Shown: one piece after another, positions 26,095 to 33,675 of the stretch
Layout of the letters: every line of letters starts with the position of its first letter
Numbering within the stretch: the first letter of the stretch is position 1
Assembly: GCF_902167635.1 (NCBI RefSeq)
Contig: NZ_CABHMS010000006.1
Location: 372,001-436,000 of the forward strand
DNA from: Chitinophaga vietnamensis
GTDB taxonomy: Bacteria > Bacteroidota > Bacteroidia > Chitinophagales > Chitinophagaceae
DNA length: 64,000 bases
Direction of reading: 5' to 3'
Program-made: the position numbers and the translations under genes
The notes under the pieces: model-generated
The model's database searches: none
What the model saw: only the letters and a program-made list of their open reading frames with translations
What the model was told of the DNA's origin: nothing

Positions 26095-27386
26095 TATTCA
26101 TTACGGATCATCGTCAGGAATTTTTCTACCGCTCTTCTCACGCTGCTGGCGCTGTCTTTATTGTTGTTCACCAGTACGCTGAACACCAGCGTTTTATTTT
26201 TCCTGGTTACCAGGTAACCGCTCAAAGCCACGCTACCCGTGAGCGTGCCGGTTTTTGCATGTACAAACTGCTGCTGGTAATAGTTGCGCAAGGTGCCTTT
26301 GCCGCCGGTAGGAAATATATCCCAGAGCCTTTCTTTCGGAAACTCTTTGAATAGCTGTGTGAGCACAGTAACAAAATCGCGCGGCGTGAAAAGGTTATAG
26401 CGCGAAAGCCCCGAACCATCCACCCATTGCGGGACCTGTGGCAATGCCTGCAAATAATTATCGAGCATATGCGCGATGGCGCGTTTGGTGCTGATGCTGT
26501 CCCAGAGCAGTGCCGCGCACATCATCAGTGTTTGCTCTGCGAAGAAATTATCACTGCGGTGCATCATGGGGATGAAGAGAGAATCTGCCGGGATGCTGCG
26601 CAATATTTTGTACGAAGCGCGGGGGGCAGTAACGGCAACGCCTATACTTTTATGAAGCGTGTCTTCCAGCCGCTCGCGCAGGTCCTGGAGGGAGCCAGTA
26701 ATGAAAGGCACTTCTTCTTTGGTGACGGATTTGTCTTTGCGGTTATATTGCAGGAAGAAATGATTGCTGCGTTCATCCCGGCTGGTAAGGGCGCTGCTGC
26801 TGGTATCATCCGCGGTTACAGCCAGATCATAGTTACCGGGGGAGATATAAGTAGTATCGTTATGATGATAGATACGCGCCACATTGCCATACATAGGCCA
26901 CTCAGTAAGTTCGGGCTGGTAGTCGTCCGCAAAATCGTTCCAGGCCCATCCCGGGCCATAACGCTTGTTGCCATTGCCTGCCGGCACAATGTATATTTGT
27001 TTCTTTGTTTGCTGCAGCAAGGAAAGCAGCGGCTGAAAAGTGTAATCAGGATGCAGGAAAGAAGGATCGGCCATGCCTTTCACAAAAAGCGCCGTATCAT
27101 TTTCATAATAACGGGCAGCAGGCAGCGAGTCGCCCAGTATCTTCATGCCGGCATAGAGTGAGAATATCTTTGTGTTGGAAGAGGGTGTAAAATATTTATC
27201 ATCCTGGTATTGATACCAATACTTTCCCGTAGCAGGTTCATAGATGCAGATACCGGCGTGTGCGGCTTCCAGCGGGGCATCGTGCAGGAGCTGTGCATTG
27301 GCCCATTTGGCGATGGCGGTTGTTTGTGCATGCACACTTACAACCAGGATGCAAAGCGCCGCTGTAAAGAGAGAGATGATTTTCAT
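26091..27386 (-). CDS. dacB: D-alanyl-D-alanine carboxypeptidase/endopeptidase (PBP4, family S13)
   Basis: A 431-residue exported enzyme that trims peptidoglycan stem peptides. The signal peptide ends at VHAQ (about residue 21). The three active-site motifs of serine penicillin-binding enzymes are present: SNTK in TPSSNTKIFS (near residue 71), SDN in MHRSDNFFAEQ, and KTG in HAKTGTLTGSV near residue 380. The length is close to the usual S13 size. It lies between a lipoprotein gene (convergent, 4-base overlap) and a Gfo/Idh/MocA gene upstream, separated by a hairpin. Confidence 0.9.
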   Translation of the reverse strand: MKIISLFTAALCILVVSVHAQTTAIAKWANAQLLHDAPLEAAHAGICIYEPATGKYWYQYQDDKYFTPSSNTKIFSLYAGMKILGDSLPAARYYENDTALFVKGMADPSFLHPDYTFQPLLSLLQQTKKQIYIVPAGNGNKRYGPGWAWNDFADDYQPELTEWPMYGNVARIYHHNDTTYISPGNYDLAVTADDTSSSALTSRDERSNHFFLQYNRKDKSVTKEEVPFITGSLQDLRERLEDTLHKSIGVAVTAPRASYKILRSIPADSLFIPMMHRSDNFFAEQTLMMCAALLWDSISTKRAIAHMLDNYLQALPQVPQWVDGSGLSRYNLFTPRDFVTVLTQLFKEFPKERLWDIFPTGGKGTLRNYYQQQFVHAKTGTLTGSVALSGYLVTRKNKTLVFSVLVNNNKDSASSVRRAVEKFLTMIRNEY

Positions 27387-27421
27387 AGCACAAAAATTAC
27401 GGATTTACAGGGATATTTAAT

Positions 27422-27464
27422 GGAGAAGCCCTTGAAGCGCTTCGGGCGCTTCAAGGGCTTCTCC
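27422..27464. repeat. 19-bp-arm hairpin with TTCGG loop, family shared with 8265-8301
   Basis: GGAGAAGCCCTTGAAGCGC (27422-27440) pairs perfectly with its reverse complement (27446-27464) around TTCGG. It sits between the Gfo/Idh/MocA stop and the dacB start. There is no T-tract. The core CCCTTGAAGCGCTTC is nearly the same as in the hairpin at 8265-8301. Confidence 0.85.
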
Positions 27465-27482
27465 TTCATTCGTATTGATACA

Positions 27483-28814
27483 TTAGCTGAAATACTTGGT
27501 GATACCGGGTTTCGCGTAAGCGTAGTTGCCGGATGCATCGGGCATTACTGGCGGCTGTGCATCAAAGGCATATACTTTCGGATGTATATCCAGGCCGGAA
27601 TTGAGTGCCACGTTCCAGTCGATCACCTGTCCGGAATAGGTGGCCAGGCGGCCGATGATGGCCGACAATGTTGCCTGCGCGCCTCTTTCTGCATCCTGGA
27701 ATTTGTATTCTCCTTTCGCGATGGCGGCAAACAGTTCATCATGTTCTGTTTGATAAGGGTTGTTCTCTTTCGCTTTCTTATCAAACTGGAATAATACTTT
27801 TCCTTTGTGGTCCACGATCCTGGCCTGGTCGCAGAAGATGCGGCCTTTGGTGCCGATGATCTCTTCATCTACGCGGCTGGGCGCATCTTTCCAGTGGCGG
27901 CATTGGCTGTTCATGATCACGCCATTGGCGAAGCGGTATTCTACGGCATGGTGGTCAAATATTTCACCAAACTCCTTGCCGGTGCGCACGGCGCGACCGC
28001 CCATACCCAGCGCGGTTTGCGGCGTAGCGTTCATGAACCAGTTGCCCACGTCGATATTGTGGATATGTTGCTCTACGATATGATCGCCGCAGAGCCAGTT
28101 GAAGTAATACCAGTTACGCATCTGGTATTCCATTTCAGTGTATTCAGGCTTACGCGGCTTTACCCAGAGCGCGCCCTGGTTCCACCATACGTTCATAGAT
28201 ACAACATCGCCGATGATGCCGTCCTGCGCACGTTTATAGAGCTCGCGGTAAGAGTTCTGGTAACGGCGTTGGAGGCCCACTACCACGTTAAGTTTCTTGG
28301 ATTTGGCCACAGCTGCGGCATCCAGCACTTTCTTGATACCCGCAGGATCAGTAGCTACCGGCTTTTCCATGAACACGTGTTTGCCTTGCCTGATGGCTTC
28401 TTCAAAGTGTATAGGCCTGAAACCCGGAGGGGTGGCCAGTATTACCACATCGGCCAGCGCGATGGCTTGTTTGTAGGCATCGAAACCGATGAATTTATTT
28501 TCTTCTTTTACCGCCACCCTGCTGGCTTTATCGCCCAGGGCTTCTTTGATATTGTTGTAGCTGTCCGCCAGTCTGTCGGGGAAGGCATCTGCCATAGCTA
28601 CCAGCTGCACATTTTCTTTTGTGCTGAGGGCTTGCGTAGCGGCGCCTGTGCCACGGCCACCACAGCCTATCAGCGCTATTTTGATCACATCGGAAGAACC
28701 CGAAAAATAATTGGCTTTAGATAAGATGGGCATGGCCAGCAAGCCTCCTGCCAGCAGGGAAGACTGCTTCATGAAATCGCGGCGGCCCTGATCGTGGAAT
28801 TTTTGTTTGTCCAT
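27483..28814 (-). CDS. Gfo/Idh/MocA family oxidoreductase, Tat-exported
   Basis: A 443-residue protein. A Tat-type signal (GRRDFMKQSSLLAGGLLAM) is followed by the Rossmann motif ALIGCGGRGTGAA, the substrate/cofactor motif FMEKPVATD near residue 146 with the usual EKP lysine, and the C-terminal domain (GDHIVEQHIHNIDVGNWF). Only distantly like the first copy at 18878-20332. It probably converts an oxidised sugar in the periplasm, in parallel with the isomerase at 29987-30913. It is cotranscribed with the SUMF1-type gene 26 bases upstream. Confidence 0.9.
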   Translation of the reverse strand: MDKQKFHDQGRRDFMKQSSLLAGGLLAMPILSKANYFSGSSDVIKIALIGCGGRGTGAATQALSTKENVQLVAMADAFPDRLADSYNNIKEALGDKASRVAVKEENKFIGFDAYKQAIALADVVILATPPGFRPIHFEEAIRQGKHVFMEKPVATDPAGIKKVLDAAAVAKSKKLNVVVGLQRRYQNSYRELYKRAQDGIIGDVVSMNVWWNQGALWVKPRKPEYTEMEYQMRNWYYFNWLCGDHIVEQHIHNIDVGNWFMNATPQTALGMGGRAVRTGKEFGEIFDHHAVEYRFANGVIMNSQCRHWKDAPSRVDEEIIGTKGRIFCDQARIVDHKGKVLFQFDKKAKENNPYQTEHDELFAAIAKGEYKFQDAERGAQATLSAIIGRLATYSGQVIDWNVALNSGLDIHPKVYAFDAQPPVMPDASGNYAYAKPGITKYFS

Positions 28815-28840
28815 AGATAATCAGATTTAAGGAATGAGTT

Positions 28841-29809
28841 TTAGCGTGCTCCTTTATATTTGTCAATAATGTCGGCAAAGAATTTCTCCGCTTCCTCTTT
28901 TGTGGGCTGGCGTACGGGCTGTACGATGCGGAAACCTACGAAAGGCGCGTCAGCATTCCACCAGGAGCTTTTAGGTATCTGGGGGTCGCGGCGGTTCCAC
29001 ACGGGATCAGACTTCACCCTGGCGGCGCAGCGCAGCTGTGCAGCGAAATCATCGAAACTGCCGCCTTTGAGTGTGCGCGGTGTTTTAGCTGTGGGCACTG
29101 TCCAGGGATTGTTGTCGCTGGCATTGGCCACTCCTTTCTCATCGTATTGATCCATGGTCCATTCTTCCACATTACCAAGCATGTCGTAAAGGCCCCAGGC
29201 ATTGGGTTTCAGCTGTGCTACCTTGTGGTATTTATCTTCGCTGTTACCTTTATACCAGGCATATTCTTTCAGCTTTGACGTATCGTTACCGAAAGGATAA
29301 GCGGTGGATGCGCCGGCACGGCAGGCATATTCCCATTCGGCAGCAGTAGGCAGGCGATAGAAGATGCCGGTTTTTGCATAGAGCCAGCGGCAATACATCA
29401 ATGCCCCGTATTGACTCATGCTGTTGGCCGGAAAGCCGCCAGCCTTACCCATTCCCAGCGTCAGGTCGATGTAGGGCGGGCTTGGGCGGGTCATACCATC
29501 GGGGATGGGAGTCTTATCTTTTTCACTGTCGGCATACACATCATATTCATCAAATGTTACTTCGGTGGCGCCCATGTAAAAGTCGTCGATCTTTACTTGT
29601 TTGGCGGGGCCTTCATCAGCATGACGGCCTTTTTCTGTATCGGGGCTACCGAGTGTGAAGGCGCCGCCTTTGATGGGCACCATGCGGAAACGTACGTCTG
29701 TTCCGGGAATTTTCTGTTCGTAAGCATTGAAACCCTGTTGGGCATTTTGCGCAATCGCAGTCTGGCTAAGCATCCCGCCCAGCAATACGGTCACATACAG
29801 TCTTCTCAT
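28841..29809 (-). CDS. formylglycine-generating-enzyme (SUMF1) domain protein, secreted
   Basis: A 322-residue protein with signal peptide (ends AIAQ, about residue 20). The SUMF1 fold covers residues 42-305: MVPIKGGAFTLGSPD, MGATEVTFDEYDVY, YRLPTAAEWEYACRAG, WGLYDMLGNVEEWTMD, GGSFDD and FVGFRIV. The cysteine pair that makes true formylglycine generators active is not seen in the usual place, and no sulfatase gene is near. So a binding or structural role is more likely than sulfatase activation. It forms an operon with the downstream Gfo/Idh/MocA gene. Confidence 0.85.
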   Translation of the reverse strand: MRRLYVTVLLGGMLSQTAIAQNAQQGFNAYEQKIPGTDVRFRMVPIKGGAFTLGSPDTEKGRHADEGPAKQVKIDDFYMGATEVTFDEYDVYADSEKDKTPIPDGMTRPSPPYIDLTLGMGKAGGFPANSMSQYGALMYCRWLYAKTGIFYRLPTAAEWEYACRAGASTAYPFGNDTSKLKEYAWYKGNSEDKYHKVAQLKPNAWGLYDMLGNVEEWTMDQYDEKGVANASDNNPWTVPTAKTPRTLKGGSFDDFAAQLRCAARVKSDPVWNRRDPQIPKSSWWNADAPFVGFRIVQPVRQPTKEEAEKFFADIIDKYKGAR

Positions 29810-29986
29810 CTAACGTGATTAAAAAAATATAAGTGGGTGAATTTAAAAAATACAATGACGTTTGCAATATTTTTTTGATGAACGCGAAAAAATGGCCCTG
29901 ATTTGAAAAATCTTCATCAATATTAGTATTTCTATGTAAAACCTGTTAAATTTAGTCCCGTCCTTTATACACTTAATCTACGCGTT

Positions 29987-30913
29987 ATGGAAAGACGAAA
30001 ATTCTTGCAACAAGGCACGCTGGCAGGCATCTCCGCGATGGCGCTGGGCGGCATCACAGGCAGCGCCAAAGCCGCTGCCGCCGCGGGTTCCGGCCTGTCT
30101 GAAAAACCCTTCCAGATGAACTATGCGCCGCACGACGGCCAGTTCAAAAATAATGGCGGCGCCAGTTTTCTCGATCAGATAAAATTCATGTATGACCAGG
30201 GCTTCCGGGCCATAGAAGATAATGGCATGCTGGGCCGCGATGCCGCCGAACAGGAAAAGATCGGCAACCTCCTCGCCCAGAAAGGCATGACCATGGGCGT
30301 TTTCGTAGTGGATACCGGTAACAACTGGAAAACTTCACTCACCACCGGCAAACAGGAATTTAAAGACGCTTTCCTGAAAACCTGCCGCGAATCCGTTACA
30401 GTGGCCAAAAGAACCAATGCCAAATGGATGACCGTTGTTCCCGGATTCTTCGACCGCAGCATTCCGATGGGTATTCAAACCGCTCATGTAGTAGATGCAT
30501 TGCGCCGCGGCGCAGAGATATTCGAGCCGCATGGCCTTGTAATGGTGCTGGAACCCCTCAGCGATACGCCCGAACTCTTCCTCCGCACGGCAGAGCAGAG
30601 CTTCGAAGTATGCAAGGCGGTGAACAGCCCGTCCTGCAAAATATTATACGATATCTATCATATGCAACGCAACGTAGGTAACCTGATCCCCGTGCTGGAC
30701 ATGTGTTACGAAGAAATTGCGTATATCCAGATTGGTGATAATCCCGGCCGTAAAGAACCCGGCAGCGGAGAGATCAACTACCGCAACATCTTCAAACATC
30801 TGCATCAAAAAGGCTACAAAGGCGTGCTGGGCATGGAACATGGCATGACCGGCCAGGGTAAGGAAGGAGAGATCGCTTTGATCAAAGCATACAGAGACGC
30901 AGATAATTTTTGA
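29987..30913 (+). CDS. sugar phosphate isomerase/epimerase-like TIM barrel, exported
   Basis: A 308-residue protein. The N terminus MERRKFLQQGTLAGISAMAL is a Tat-type signal ending near AKAAAAA. The rest is an AP-endonuclease-2-like TIM barrel with VLEPLSDTPE, KILYDIYHMQ, IAYIQIGDNPGRKEP and GVLGMEHGM; Glu, Asp, His and Glu at these places are the metal ligands of hydroxypyruvate isomerase and related enzymes. Exported members accompany Gfo/Idh/MocA proteins in keto-sugar pathways. It is transcribed divergently from the FGE/Gfo operon. Its TGA stop touches the palindrome at 30913-31008. Confidence 0.85.
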   Translation: MERRKFLQQGTLAGISAMALGGITGSAKAAAAAGSGLSEKPFQMNYAPHDGQFKNNGGASFLDQIKFMYDQGFRAIEDNGMLGRDAAEQEKIGNLLAQKGMTMGVFVVDTGNNWKTSLTTGKQEFKDAFLKTCRESVTVAKRTNAKWMTVVPGFFDRSIPMGIQTAHVVDALRRGAEIFEPHGLVMVLEPLSDTPELFLRTAEQSFEVCKAVNSPSCKILYDIYHMQRNVGNLIPVLDMCYEEIAYIQIGDNPGRKEPGSGEINYRNIFKHLHQKGYKGVLGMEHGMTGQGKEGEIALIKAYRDADNF

Positions 30914-31008
30914 TAATTACGAATTGCGAATTAAGAATTACGGCTTTATGGGGAGATCATGTGATCTCCCCATAAAGCCGTAATTCTTAATTCGCAATTC
31001 ATAATTAT
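30913..31008. repeat. 47-bp-arm palindrome at the epimerase stop codon
   Basis: Arms 30913-30959 and 30962-31008 are reverse complements with one mismatch (30920/31001) and one two-base centre. The outer part is shared with the 18052-18114 palindrome (GAATTAAGAATTACG exactly, the rest with two differences). The inner part (CTTTATGGGGAGATCA) is specific to this copy. It starts in the TGA stop of the preceding gene and ends 36 bases before the holin-like gene. Confidence 0.9.
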
Positions 31009-31044
31009 TTTTTCGTTATCTTAATTGACAAAAGCTTTTTTCAT

Positions 31045-31398
31045 ATGGGTTTTTTAGTGCGCATTCTGGTGAGCGCTTTAGCTGCGATGTTAACTACATA
31101 CTTACTTAAACCGGCCGTGAGGATCGACAGTTTTGTTACCGCCCTCTTACTCGCGCTGGTATTGGCTTTGCTAAACGCGCTGGTAAAACCGCTGCTGGTA
31201 ATATTCACCTTTCCGGTCACCATCATTACACTCGGGCTGTTCCTTTTTGTGATCAATGCCATCATTATATTGCTGGCCGCCAAGATCGTTCCCGGTTTCA
31301 AGGTAGACGGTTTCTGGTGGGCCATGTTGTTCAGCATCGTGATGACGATCATCAACAGTATCATGATCTCGCTGGCTGGCGGCAACAACAACAACTAG
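31045..31398 (+). CDS. small four-helix membrane protein of the 'phage holin IV' family (PF04020-type)
   Basis: A 117-residue integral membrane protein with four hydrophobic segments (about residues 3-22, 28-50, 54-78 and 90-112) and the conserved LNALVKPLLVIFTFPVTIITLGLF-type centre. The protein ends in an asparagine run. Despite the database name, members of this family are chromosomal and widespread and are not evidence of a prophage; their role is unknown. It lies 30 bases upstream of the E1 dehydrogenase gene and may share its transcript. Confidence 0.85.
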   Translation: MGFLVRILVSALAAMLTTYLLKPAVRIDSFVTALLLALVLALLNALVKPLLVIFTFPVTIITLGLFLFVINAIIILLAAKIVPGFKVDGFWWAMLFSIVMTIINSIMISLAGGNNNN

Positions 31399-31428
31399 GC
31401 TTTCCTTTGCCAGTTAAATATCCAACGC

Positions 31429-33402
31429 ATGTATTTCGATCGGTCCAATATCAGTGACACACAGCTGCTGGCCTTTTACAGATCGCTTGTATATCCACGG
31501 CTGATAGAGGAAAAAATGCTGCTGCTATTACGGCAGGGTAAGATCAGTAAATGGTTTTCAGGGATCGGGCAGGAAGCCATCGCCGTAGGCGCCACGCTGG
31601 CGCTGGATGCAGATGAATGGATCATGCCGCTGCATCGCAATCTCGGCGTATTCACGACCCGGCATATGCCGCTCGACAAACTGCTACTGCAATGGCAGGG
31701 CAGCGAAAATGGCTACAGCAAAGGACGTGAGCGCTCTTTTCACTTTGGCAGCAGCGCGCATCATATCTGTGGTATGATCTCTCACCTCGGGCCGCAGCTC
31801 TCCATCGCTGATGGCATAGCCCTCGCCCACCGCCTCCGTAAAGAAAAGAAAGTAGCGCTCGCCTTCACCGGCGAAGGCGGCACCAGCGAAGGCGAATTTC
31901 ATGAAGCGCTCAATGTGGCCGCAGTATGGGGTTTGCCGGTCATCTTCCTGATCGAGAACAACGGCTACGGCCTGAGCACGCCGGTACAGGAACAATACCA
32001 CTGCGCACGGCTCGCCGATAAAGCCATCGGCTATGGCATGGAAGGCGTCCGCATCGATGGCAACAACCTGCTGGAAGTATATCAAACCATCCGCACGGCG
32101 CGCAACTATGCCATCAACGAAAACAAGCCGGTGCTCATCGAGGCAATGACCTTCCGCATGCGTGGCCACGAAGAAGCCAGCGGCGTGAAATACGTGCCCC
32201 CGGCCCTTTTCGAGGAGTGGGGCAAAAAAGATCCCATCGCGCAATATGAGTCTTTCCTCCTGTCTTCCCAACTCATCACCGAACAGGAACTGCAACATGT
32301 CCGCGAAGAGCTGAAACAGTCCATCGATGCCGAAGTGGCCAAAGGACTGGTAGAAACGCCGCTCATCCCCGACACACAAGCGGAACTGCATGATGTTTAT
32401 GCGCCGGCGCCCTTGCCCATCGCGGCTTCCGGCCCGGGCGCCGACAAACGCTTTATTGACGCCATCTCCGAAGGATTGCAGCAGTCTATGGAAACGTATC
32501 CCGAGCTGATCCTCATGGGGCAAGACATTGCCGAATATGGCGGCGCCTTCAAGATCACAGAAGGATTTGTGGAGAAATTCGGTACGGACCGCGTGCGCAA
32601 TACGCCGCTCTGCGAGAGCGCCATCATCGGCGCCGCGCTGGGCTTGTCCATAGCGGGTTTCAAGAGTATGGTGGAAATGCAGTTCGCTGATTTTGTAACC
32701 TGCGGATTTAACCAGATCGTCAACAACCTCGCTAAAATACACTACCGCTGGGGCCAAACGGCCGATGTGGTGATCCGCATGCCCTCCGGCGGCGGCGTAG
32801 GCGCAGGGCCTTTCCACTCACAAAGTAATGAAGCCTGGTTCACACATGTGCCCGGCCTGAAGATCGTATATCCCTCCACCCCAGAAGATGCCAAAGGGCT
32901 GCTGACCGCCGCCATCGCAGACCCCAACCCGGTCCTGTTCTTCGAACATAAAGCACTGTACCGCAGCATCAGCGGGCCGGTGCCTGAAAAATATTATACT
33001 ACCGAGATCGGAAAGGCACGCCTGGTGCAGGATGGCGAAGATGTAAGCATCATCACTTATGGCAGCGGCGTACATTGGGCCACCGACTATGCCCGGCAAC
33101 ACCCCGAATTGTCTATTGCCATCCTCGACCTCCGCACCTTGTTGCCGCTGGACTACGACGCTATTCATAATGTGGTAGCCGCCACCGGCAAAGTGCTGGT
33201 ACTGCATGAAGACACGCTCACCGGCGGCTTCGGCGCCGAGATCAGCGCCTGGATCGCCCAGCACTGCTTTCACCTGCTCGACGCCCCCGTGATCCGCTGC
33301 GCCAGCCTCGATACCCCGGTTCCCTTTGCCCTGCCCCTCGAAAAAAATTTCCTCGCCAAATCCAGGCTGGATGGCTATCTGCAACAATTAACAGCCTGGT
33401 AA
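31429..33402 (+). CDS. alpha-keto acid dehydrogenase E1, fused alpha and beta subunits
   Basis: A 657-residue thiamine-diphosphate enzyme. Residues 1-310 are E1-alpha, with the ThDP motif AFTGEGGTSEGEFHEALN (GEG near residue 146) and IENNGYGLSTP. Residues 335-657 are E1-beta, with LILMGQDIAEYGG, CESAIIGAALG, PSGGGVGAGPFHSQS and VLVLHED. Such fusions belong to the branched-chain 2-oxoacid (or pyruvate) dehydrogenase group in Bacteroidota and decarboxylate the keto acid for lipoyl transfer to E2. E2 and E3 are not adjacent. Substrate choice between branched-chain and pyruvate cannot be settled here. Confidence 0.92.
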   Translation: MYFDRSNISDTQLLAFYRSLVYPRLIEEKMLLLLRQGKISKWFSGIGQEAIAVGATLALDADEWIMPLHRNLGVFTTRHMPLDKLLLQWQGSENGYSKGRERSFHFGSSAHHICGMISHLGPQLSIADGIALAHRLRKEKKVALAFTGEGGTSEGEFHEALNVAAVWGLPVIFLIENNGYGLSTPVQEQYHCARLADKAIGYGMEGVRIDGNNLLEVYQTIRTARNYAINENKPVLIEAMTFRMRGHEEASGVKYVPPALFEEWGKKDPIAQYESFLLSSQLITEQELQHVREELKQSIDAEVAKGLVETPLIPDTQAELHDVYAPAPLPIAASGPGADKRFIDAISEGLQQSMETYPELILMGQDIAEYGGAFKITEGFVEKFGTDRVRNTPLCESAIIGAALGLSIAGFKSMVEMQFADFVTCGFNQIVNNLAKIHYRWGQTADVVIRMPSGGGVGAGPFHSQSNEAWFTHVPGLKIVYPSTPEDAKGLLTAAIADPNPVLFFEHKALYRSISGPVPEKYYTTEIGKARLVQDGEDVSIITYGSGVHWATDYARQHPELSIAILDLRTLLPLDYDAIHNVVAATGKVLVLHEDTLTGGFGAEISAWIAQHCFHLLDAPVIRCASLDTPVPFALPLEKNFLAKSRLDGYLQQLTAW

Positions 33403-33462
33403 TTGGGAATTTAAAACCGAATGCTTTAATTTGCACCCGGATAATAATAAACTCGTTATACT

Positions 33463-33606
33463 ATGTTGATGAATCTTTTAACAGTAGTAAATACCACCAA
33501 CTTTTATAAAGTAGGTGACGCTATTGGTCATTTTTTCGCTCCGGTAGCCATCATCGTTTTTGCAATAATGTTCGTGTATGCCTGGGTTAAATATGCAAAA
33601 CCTTGA
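33463..33606 (+). CDS. 47-residue membrane protein
   Basis: A short ORF starting MLMNLLTVVNTTNFYKVGD, with a membrane helix (APVAIIVFAIMFVYAWV) and the end KYAKP. It has its own terminator (33634-33675) and lies 60 bases after the E1 gene. The hydrophobic pattern, the length and the tight terminator support a real gene. No family is recognised. Confidence 0.55.
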   Translation: MLMNLLTVVNTTNFYKVGDAIGHFFAPVAIIVFAIMFVYAWVKYAKP

Positions 33607-33633
33607 TCATTCATCCGTTTTTTACATCGCATT

Positions 33634-33675
33634 ATAATAAAGAAGGCTACCCTGCGAGGTAGCCTTCTTTATTAT
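33634..33675. terminator. bidirectional terminator
   Basis: An 18-bp stem (33634-33651 with 33658-33675), GGCTACC/GGTAGCC core, loop CTGCGA, A-rich on the left and T-rich on the right. It ends the small membrane gene on the plus strand and the TlpA gene on the minus strand. Confidence 0.9.

Noticed and set aside
28841-29809. Sulfatase-maturing formylglycine enzyme
   Set aside because: The catalytic cysteine pair is not evident and no sulfatase gene is nearby, so only the fold is assigned.
31684-32817. 377-codon minus-strand frame inside the E1 gene
   Set aside because: Antisense shadow of a clear thiamine-diphosphate enzyme; no recognisable domain.
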